Positions 27,101 through 32,120 of a DNA stretch of 32,120 nucleotides are shown one piece after another. Positions within the stretch are counted from its first letter, which is position 1. The number at the start of each line of letters is the position of its first letter. Location: NCBI GenBank assembly GCA_018054835.1, contig JAGPIS010000003.1, forward strand, positions 1 to 32,120, given 5' to 3'. Both the position numbers and the translations under genes were made by a program. The notes beneath the pieces were generated by a model. That model searched no databases and was not told the origin of the DNA. It was given only the letters and a program-made list of their open reading frames with translations. This DNA is from Breznakibacter sp. GTDB taxonomy: Bacteria; Bacteroidota; Bacteroidia; Bacteroidales; Marinilabiliaceae.

Positions 27101-27382
27101 TTCCTTTAGCACAACATTAATGACCTCAGAGGTCACTTCAACGGTAGCAGGTTCCATTCCGATGAATGAAAAGACCAACAGATCACCCATGGATGCCTTG
27201 AGCGAATAATTACCATCCATATCGGTGATGGTTCCTTGAGAGGTCCCTTTAATAATGACACTAACACCAGGGATGGGTTTACCATCGCCGGCTCCAGTAA
27301 CTGCACCGCTGACAGTTCTTTCTTGTGCCTGGCCTTTTGCCACCAGCAAAAAAAGGAAAAGTAGTCCTAAAACATGTTTCAT
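24158..27382 (-). CDS. susC: SusC/RagA-type TonB-dependent outer-membrane importer
   Basis: TonB-dependent transporter of 1074 residues moving oligosaccharides across the outer membrane together with SusD. The start at 27382 ([21 protein letters not shown]) gives a clean signal peptide; the ATG at 27430 would overlap the predicted promoter and is rejected. A carboxypeptidase-regulatory-like domain follows (about 20-105; [23 protein letters not shown]), then the linker [14 protein letters not shown], the plug (about 115-235; [61 protein letters not shown]) and the barrel ending in [16 protein letters not shown] with a terminal aromatic, as outer-membrane proteins require. It heads the PUL operon. 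Four phased (A/G)CCTCA boxes and a TAGGTTTG box lie upstream. Confidence 0.97.
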   Translation of the reverse strand: [1074 protein letters not shown]

Positions 27383-27415
27383 AGTTAATTTGATTTTAAG
27401 TAATAATTGCAGGGA

Positions 27416-27423
27416 CAAACCTA
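27416..27423 (-). promoter_or_regulatory. Candidate -7 box of the susC operon promoter
   Basis: On the minus strand, TAGGTTTG matches the Bacteroidota -7 consensus TAnnTTTG, 33 bp before the susC ATG. No TTTG stands at the expected -33 spacing, which would fit a promoter dependent on an activator bound to the repeats just upstream (27455-27504). Confidence 0.45.
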
Positions 27424-27454
27424 ATAACAAGTGTTAATAGACTATAATATTTGT

Positions 27455-27504
27455 GCCTCACAAAAACCTCACCATGGATAAAAAAACACCTCATTAATAC
27501 CTCA
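27455..27504. promoter_or_regulatory. Four direct (A/G)CCTCA boxes on an 11-bp grid upstream of susC
   Basis: GCCTCA at 27455-27460 and ACCTCA at 27466-27471, 27488-27493 and 27499-27504 start 0, 11, 33 and 44 bp from the first. On the minus strand they read TGAGGT (or TGAGGC) in two N5-spaced pairs. A fifth ACCTCA at 27555-27560 is one base off the grid. They lie just upstream of the candidate promoter and are the best candidates for the binding sites of the SusR-like regulator encoded next door. Confidence 0.6.
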
Positions 27505-27650
27505 TCAAAAACAACCTATTACTTTTTAAACCAATTGCTTAAAAAAGAAAAAACACCTCAAACATCAAACTATAACAACACGTTTAAAGGACAGTACTCA
27601 AGGAAGAGGATTGATACATTTTTTAACAATAAAGACAGGGAAATTGAAAC

Positions 27651-27674
27651 CCCTGGGACAATATATTGCCAGGG
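27651..27674 (-). other. Hairpin in the regulator-susC intergenic region
   Basis: CCCTGG (27651-27656) and CCAGGG (27669-27674) enclose a self-complementary CAATATATTG with a two-base offset, forming a plausible stem-loop 124 bp past the regulator stop. A good T-run is lacking on the minus strand, so it is a weak terminator candidate for the regulator transcript or an RNA-protecting structure. The rest of this intergenic stretch (27383-27797) is AT-rich, and apart from the susC promoter elements I see nothing coding in it. Confidence 0.35.
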
Positions 27675-27797
27675 CTCACTGTGGAAACTTAACACGAATT
27701 ATTACTTTACAACACGACTTTGGCTGCGGTGGAAATAGAACATGAAGGATAATTTCTAAAGCGATGTAACCAAGACAAAGAAAAAAAGAGAAGTAAA

Positions 27798-30698
27798 TTA
27801 GATCTGTCCAATAAAATCAGAAAGGTTGTCGTCGGATTGCAACCCAAATTTCTGACGCAACTTATAACGATTATTCTCAACCGCTCTGGTTGAGACATGC
27901 ATTAATGAAGCAATTTCCTTAGATACCATTCCCATTTTTATAAAGGCGCAAAGTTTTTGCTCTTTTACGGTCAATTCAGGGTGTTTTTCTTTCAATTTAC
28001 TCAAAAAAGAGTGGTGAACCAGCTCAAATTGTTTTTCAAACAATTGCCAATTGCTCTCGTTCTTAATATCCTGTTCAATTTTTTTCACAAGATTATTGAT
28101 TTTACGTTCGGCCTCATTAACCTCTTTAATGCGCTTCAAACGGAGAAGTTGGCCTTGTAATTCGGATAACAAATCATTCTTTTTAATGATGTGCACGGTC
28201 AAACTGGCCAGTTCCTTTTCCTTATAAGCCATTTCATTATTGAGCTTTTCATTTCTAATCTTAATAACCTCTTTCTCCTTTAACAAAGCCTCGCTTCTCA
28301 ATTGCGCCTCAGTGGCTTCGAACTGTTTCCTTTGTTTAAAGGTAGCTTTGTTTTGCATGGCAAGTATGTGCCGTTTAAAGAACATATAACCCAGTCCGAT
28401 CAGAATTACAAAAACTACAGCATAAAACATTTTTGCAACCCAATGACGGTACCATGGCGGTAAAATTATAAATTTGAAGGAAATGGGATTTGCTTCAACA
28501 CCTAAACTATTGCGCGCATAAACAATGAGTTCATACATTCCTTCCGATAGGTTTGAAAAACTACGAGAGGTATGCGATGACCAGCCTGTAGGCACTTCGT
28601 CAAAGTTTTCAATGAAGGTAGAATAATATACTTGATCGTCGCTAAAACAAGGAGCAGCAAACTCAACATCAAAGCTATTCTTTTGAAAAGAGTACTTGGG
28701 AATCTGAACTTGGGTAAAACCGATCTCCTTTGCAAAACCTATTGAATCGGTTCCACCACGAAAAGAACGAATCAACACATTGAATACATTATTATTGATA
28801 GTAGCTTTATTATTCATAAAATGAGCAAAACCATCTTCTATTCCAAAAAACACGGTTTGGTCCTGCTGTAAAAACACAGATTCAAAATTACTCACCATCC
28901 TGTTTTCAAGAGACATAAAGGGCTCCACAAATTTTGAATAACTATGATTCCCGTTGTATTTTAACATTCCGACATGACCATCGGAAAAATACCAAACATC
29001 TAGATTTGAATCCTGCTTAATTAAATACGGATATTTCCCCTCCTCAAAGAACTGATCAAAACGGCTATCCCTGAAAGTTTGCCTTTTTTTCTTATCATAG
29101 GAAAAGATGCCATCTTCACTAGTAAACAAACAATCATCACCTATCTTGACCAAATTCAACGGTTTGCTGTTACCTTCAAAATCAGAAAACTGGAAGGTAT
29201 CGATTTTAGAATATGATAAGAAATCCGGTTCGAAAACAAGTCGAAATACACCTTTGTTACCATTTGACATCCACAGGTTCCCTCCCTCATCCCACTCCAA
29301 AAAGCGGGACGACTCATCAAATCCTGGGATCTTTGTTTTGAACACCCACTTTTCCTTATTTTTCTCAAAAAGAATCAATCCACTATAAGTTCCAGCCAAC
29401 AAGAGTTCTGGGTTTTCCCGTATGGTTTTAAACAGCCACACACCATTCTCATAAGGAGGAGTTATCAGTTCACTACCGGTCTCTGTAATCCGATAAGCGC
29501 CCTGATTATGTCCGCACAACAATTCATCCTGATCATGAAACAAGGTCCAAACCTGCCCAGAACTTCCAGATACCACTTTAAAATCACGCCGTTCCTTAAG
29601 CGGATCATATAGCTTTTCCTTTTCAATCTTATACAATGCCTGATTGGTGCCGAAATAATAAAATCCTTTGAAAAAATCCATGGCATAACCGGTTCCCATG
29701 TTAAAGAATCCATCAAGGAAATCTACAGAGGAGTTGAAGTTCACCCTCACAATACCATTATCCAAACCACCCCATATATTACCTTCCCTATCCACAAAAA
29801 CGCTCAAAACAGTATTGTTTCCCAATCCCCTGTCTTTATCAATAAGGGAAACAACCCTTCCGCTGGTGTCTGTTATCACCAATCCATTTTGAATGGTTCC
29901 AAAAACAAAATAATCGTTCTGGTATTTTGTTCCACAAAAGATATCAGCCCTTTTTAACAACGCATTTGCAGGCACCTTCCATTCCTGAAAATTTTTCATA
30001 TCCCACAAATAAAGACCATCGTACATTGAGCCAATAACAATTTGGTTCTCGGATAATGCCAGGATGGTTCCCAATTGCTTGCCGGAAAAAATAGTCCCAT
30101 TTACAATAGGATACAATTTATCACCTCGCACCTCCATCAGCCCTTGCTTTTCATCATTAACCAACAGCATCCCATTGACACAGTGAATGGATTCGATCCG
30201 AGAGAAAGCAGGAACAATCGAAACCAATTTATCATCTCGAAAGATACAGATGCCCTTGTCAGATTGAAAAACAACAGAGCCATTCCAATCGAAAATATTC
30301 CAATAATCACCTTGATTCTTCAGTTCATTTGTTATAGCCAAAGAAAAATACCTAAGCTGTCCCCCTGAATCGGGCTCATAATAGCCAAGCTCATTAAACG
30401 AACCTGCATAAATCCGGTCACCAATAGCCTTTACACAACGAACCACATACGGGCCCATATCCTTATGCAACTGCCAACTGACATCGTCATAAGACAATAA
30501 ACCTTCTGTATTTGCAAAAAAAAGCCGATCACTCAAAACTTGAGTCACTTTCCAATTTTGTGTGCCTCCCCCATACAAACGACGGTTAAAATATTCGACA
30601 TCGGGGATACCAACCTGAACAGTTTGTCCATGAGAACTTAATGGCAAACAAAAAGATAGGAGAGCTAAAAATGACAGCAGAAAAATAGACCTGGCCAT
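27798..30698 (-). CDS. SusR-like membrane regulator: propeller, Y_Y_Y, coiled coil and LuxR-type HTH
   Basis: Predicted sensor-activator of the beta-glucan PUL, spanning the inner membrane. The 966 residues show a signal peptide (MARSIFLLSFLALLSFCLPLSSHGQ), a periplasmic two-component propeller (about 35-650; NTVLSVFVDREGNIWGGLDNGI is a typical blade), a Y_Y_Y domain (about 680-765), a transmembrane helix (VVFVILIGLGYMFF, about 775-795), a long charged coiled coil (about 795-890) and a C-terminal LuxR/GerE-type helix-turn-helix (LTVKEQKLCAFIKMGMVSKE through VSTRAVENNRYKLRQKFGL). It has no kinase or receiver, so ligand binding must be relayed by the coiled coil. It is transcribed in the same direction as susC, 415 bp upstream, with its own promoter. 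Confidence 0.93.
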   Translation of the reverse strand: MARSIFLLSFLALLSFCLPLSSHGQTVQVGIPDVEYFNRRLYGGGTQNWKVTQVLSDRLFFANTEGLLSYDDVSWQLHKDMGPYVVRCVKAIGDRIYAGSFNELGYYEPDSGGQLRYFSLAITNELKNQGDYWNIFDWNGSVVFQSDKGICIFRDDKLVSIVPAFSRIESIHCVNGMLLVNDEKQGLMEVRGDKLYPIVNGTIFSGKQLGTILALSENQIVIGSMYDGLYLWDMKNFQEWKVPANALLKRADIFCGTKYQNDYFVFGTIQNGLVITDTSGRVVSLIDKDRGLGNNTVLSVFVDREGNIWGGLDNGIVRVNFNSSVDFLDGFFNMGTGYAMDFFKGFYYFGTNQALYKIEKEKLYDPLKERRDFKVVSGSSGQVWTLFHDQDELLCGHNQGAYRITETGSELITPPYENGVWLFKTIRENPELLLAGTYSGLILFEKNKEKWVFKTKIPGFDESSRFLEWDEGGNLWMSNGNKGVFRLVFEPDFLSYSKIDTFQFSDFEGNSKPLNLVKIGDDCLFTSEDGIFSYDKKKRQTFRDSRFDQFFEEGKYPYLIKQDSNLDVWYFSDGHVGMLKYNGNHSYSKFVEPFMSLENRMVSNFESVFLQQDQTVFFGIEDGFAHFMNNKATINNNVFNVLIRSFRGGTDSIGFAKEIGFTQVQIPKYSFQKNSFDVEFAAPCFSDDQVYYSTFIENFDEVPTGWSSHTSRSFSNLSEGMYELIVYARNSLGVEANPISFKFIILPPWYRHWVAKMFYAVVFVILIGLGYMFFKRHILAMQNKATFKQRKQFEATEAQLRSEALLKEKEVIKIRNEKLNNEMAYKEKELASLTVHIIKKNDLLSELQGQLLRLKRIKEVNEAERKINNLVKKIEQDIKNESNWQLFEKQFELVHHSFLSKLKEKHPELTVKEQKLCAFIKMGMVSKEIASLMHVSTRAVENNRYKLRQKFGLQSDDNLSDFIGQI

Positions 30699-30720
30699 AG
30701 GTGGAAAATTAAGTAAAATT

Positions 30721-30750
30721 CAAAAATAATAAAATCACACACTTTGCAAA
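30721..30750 (-). promoter_or_regulatory. Promoter of the SusR-like regulator gene
   Basis: On the minus strand, TTTG (30747-30750) and TATTTTTG (30721-30728) are separated by 18 bp, close to the Bacteroidota TTTG / TAnnTTTG promoter. The box lies 22 bp before the regulator ATG, giving a very short leader. Confidence 0.55.
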
Positions 30751-31482
30751 ACCAAAAGAGAAATCTTATTTGCTACACCGAGACCATCTCCTTGATTAAC
30801 GACAAAAAGGACGAATGATTTATTAACATCTTGGATTTATTTTATAAAGAACAGTTTCGATCCTTTATGATGTGAACTTTGAGCTTTAACTGACCCTCCG
30901 CGATGAGATTAACGCCACCAGTTACTTTCCTGCCGAAAGCGGCAGAGTCGAGCATTGCTAAGTTTGCGAATTATGTTTTAGTGCTGACTGGAAATGGAAC
31001 ACGAATGAACGCGGATTTAGACTGATGAACATCGATTATTTGTTTTTGATTGTGGTTGTTTATGAGTTTTGAATTGAGGCGTTTTGGGGGAACTGCGAAT
31101 TTTGCGAATTTATTAAATAGAGATAGGATGGACTAAAAAAGTTGAAGAGTTGAGAAGATCTGGTTCTTGAGTCAGTGTTTAAACTTTGAAGATTTTTTCA
31201 CTTTGAAGAACTTTCAACGAAAGCAATGAAGTTTGCGCCCCTCCAAATTGAACCACTTTAGACAAATATTGCCACTCATGTGTTTGCCCTCCCTTTTCAG
31301 AATGGATAATCACATTGGCAGCAAGCACCACTTTTGCCTAGATTTTAAAAGCGACCTCATCGGCCGCTATTTTGGTTTAGTAGTGGAGCATAACGGGCAG
31401 TTCTTCAGACTTCTCTATCCAGGAGAGGATCTTGCAGAGTGAAATGGTTGCTTTTGGCTTGAGATGGAGGGTTTTTGCTCGC
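30751..31482. other. Non-coding or degraded stretch
   Basis: No convincing gene is found here. The stretch includes phrases such as AACACGAATGAACGCGG near 31000 that look like dispersed non-coding sequence. A 69-codon frame starting at a TTG (31233-31442) has a protein-like ending (DLIGRYFGLVVEHNGQFFRL), but I recognise no family, and it may be a fragment of a lost gene. Confidence 0.4.
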
Positions 31483-31512
31483 TTTGATTTGACTTTTTTT
31501 GGTTTAATTTTG
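31483..31512 (+). promoter_or_regulatory. Candidate promoter of the AlbA_2-type gene
   Basis: TTTG (31483-31486) and TAATTTTG (31505-31512) are separated by 18 bp, the same arrangement as in the regulator promoter. The broken gene's ATG follows 53 bp later. Confidence 0.5.
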
Positions 31513-31564
31513 TTGTAGATAGTTGAACCATTTTTTCCAGTACCACCTTATCTATTGGTAGCTC

Positions 31565-32120
31565 ATGAAATTGATTGAACAGATAAAACAGGGTGAAAGC
31601 ACACGGCTTGAGTTAAAAGAGACGTTGCCCAAGAATGATGCCATCGCAAAAATGGCAAATCTTATCCCACCAATGCCTTGATGATTTTGCTAGGATTGTT
31701 TCCTCATTGCACAATCAAATGTGCAAGGTTTAAAGGAACCACCATGTCGGTTTTTACCGATAAAAAAGAGTACGGTGGTGATATTTTCTCGATGTTGGAA
31801 AATACGCAAAGCTTTGTTTTGAACCATATCAACCTGAAAGGTGAAATCAAAGGGCTTTACCGTACTGACACCTATGAAATTCCTGTTCCAGCATTGCGCG
31901 AGGCTTTGATTAATGCCATTGTACACCGGGACTACGTAAACCAGGGGCGTGATATTAAAGTGGGTATATATGATGATATCGTAAATATTGTCTCTCCTGG
32001 AGGTTTGCCCCACAGCATCACCATGGAAGACGTTTTCAATGGGCGTAGCGAAGCGCGCAACCGGGTTGTTGCCCGTGTGTTCAAAGAACTGGGACTGATT
32101 GAGCAATGGGGCAGTGGCAT
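31565..32120 (+). pseudogene. Schlafen/AlbA_2-type ATP-binding protein, broken by an internal deletion and open at the window end
   Basis: Two pieces of one protein lie in different frames. The first (from ATG 31565) reads MKLIEQIKQGESTRLELKET...KNDAIAK, the start of an AlbA_2 DNA-binding domain, then drifts into a stop at 31679-31681. The second, readable from about 31651 (NGKSYPTNALMILLGLFPH), continues TIKCARFKGTT, then PALREALINAIVHRDYVN and IVSPGGLPHSITMEDV to the window end. This matches the later part of the same family, including the ATP-binding HATPase_c_4-like region. Perhaps 150-160 residues between the pieces are missing relative to intact relatives. The second frame has an ATG at 31681 and could yield a fragment. 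Proteins of this family are suspected regulators or defence-related ATPases; no specific function can be given. Confidence 0.75.

Noticed and set aside
27383-27430. Upstream ATG at 27430 as susC start
   Set aside because: It would bury the TAGGTTTG box in the coding region and displace the signal peptide from the N-terminus.
31690-32106. Minus-strand open frame of 138 codons at the right end
   Set aside because: Antisense of the AlbA_2-type gene; the plus strand shows the family signatures.

Overview
The window looks like a chromosomal segment of a glycan-degrading Bacteroidota, plausibly a Bacteroidales or Marinilabiliales-type genome. The evidence is a complete SusC/SusD locus, a hybrid two-component regulator (HTCS), a SusR-like triple-tyrosine regulator, many Bacteroidota-type lipoprotein signals, few Shine-Dalgarno sequences and promoters of the TTTG / TAnnTTTG type. 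Genus cannot be read from the sequence.

Left part (1-9.7 kb). The 3' end of a six-hairpin glycosidase is followed after 13 bp by a 1327-residue HTCS; together they look like the tail of a polysaccharide utilization locus (PUL) lying to the left. A TPR-containing sensor kinase faces the HTCS convergently and ends in a clear intrinsic terminator. Divergent from the kinase are an ALDH3-type aldehyde dehydrogenase and an exported alpha/beta-hydrolase esterase.

Scar region (9.35-10.65 kb). A small basic DNA-binding-like protein reads antisense into the esterase. It sits next to seven degenerate 11-bp repeats on an exact grid, and beside a lipoprotein gene that has lost its 3' part. This looks like a rearrangement boundary.

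Ribose part (10.6-13.9 kb, minus strand). A lipoprotein ADP-ribosylglycohydrolase, a GRP/RhaT-like sugar permease and a ribokinase form a compact operon for salvage of ribose or ADP-ribose. The truncated lipoprotein is its last member.

Beta-glucan PUL (14.1-30.7 kb, minus strand). In order of transcription it holds a SusR-like regulator with its own promoter, then SusC, SusD, a SusE-position lipoprotein, GH3 (BglX-like), GH16 laminarinase-type, GH5 and a second GH3. The predicted scheme is surface binding and cleavage by GH16/GH5, import by SusCD, and release of glucose by the two GH3 enzymes. Laminarin or mixed-linkage beta-glucan is the likely substrate. Two hairpins inside the operon, after the SusE-like gene and after the first GH3, could step expression down. 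Upstream of susC lie four (A/G)CCTCA boxes spaced 11, 22 and 11 bp, good candidates for the regulator's binding sites. The GH16 gene carries an in-frame TAA 14 codons before its evident original end.

Right end (30.75-32.12 kb). Mostly non-coding sequence, then a Schlafen/AlbA_2-type ATP-binding protein gene with an intact-looking promoter but an internal frameshifting deletion; it runs off the window.
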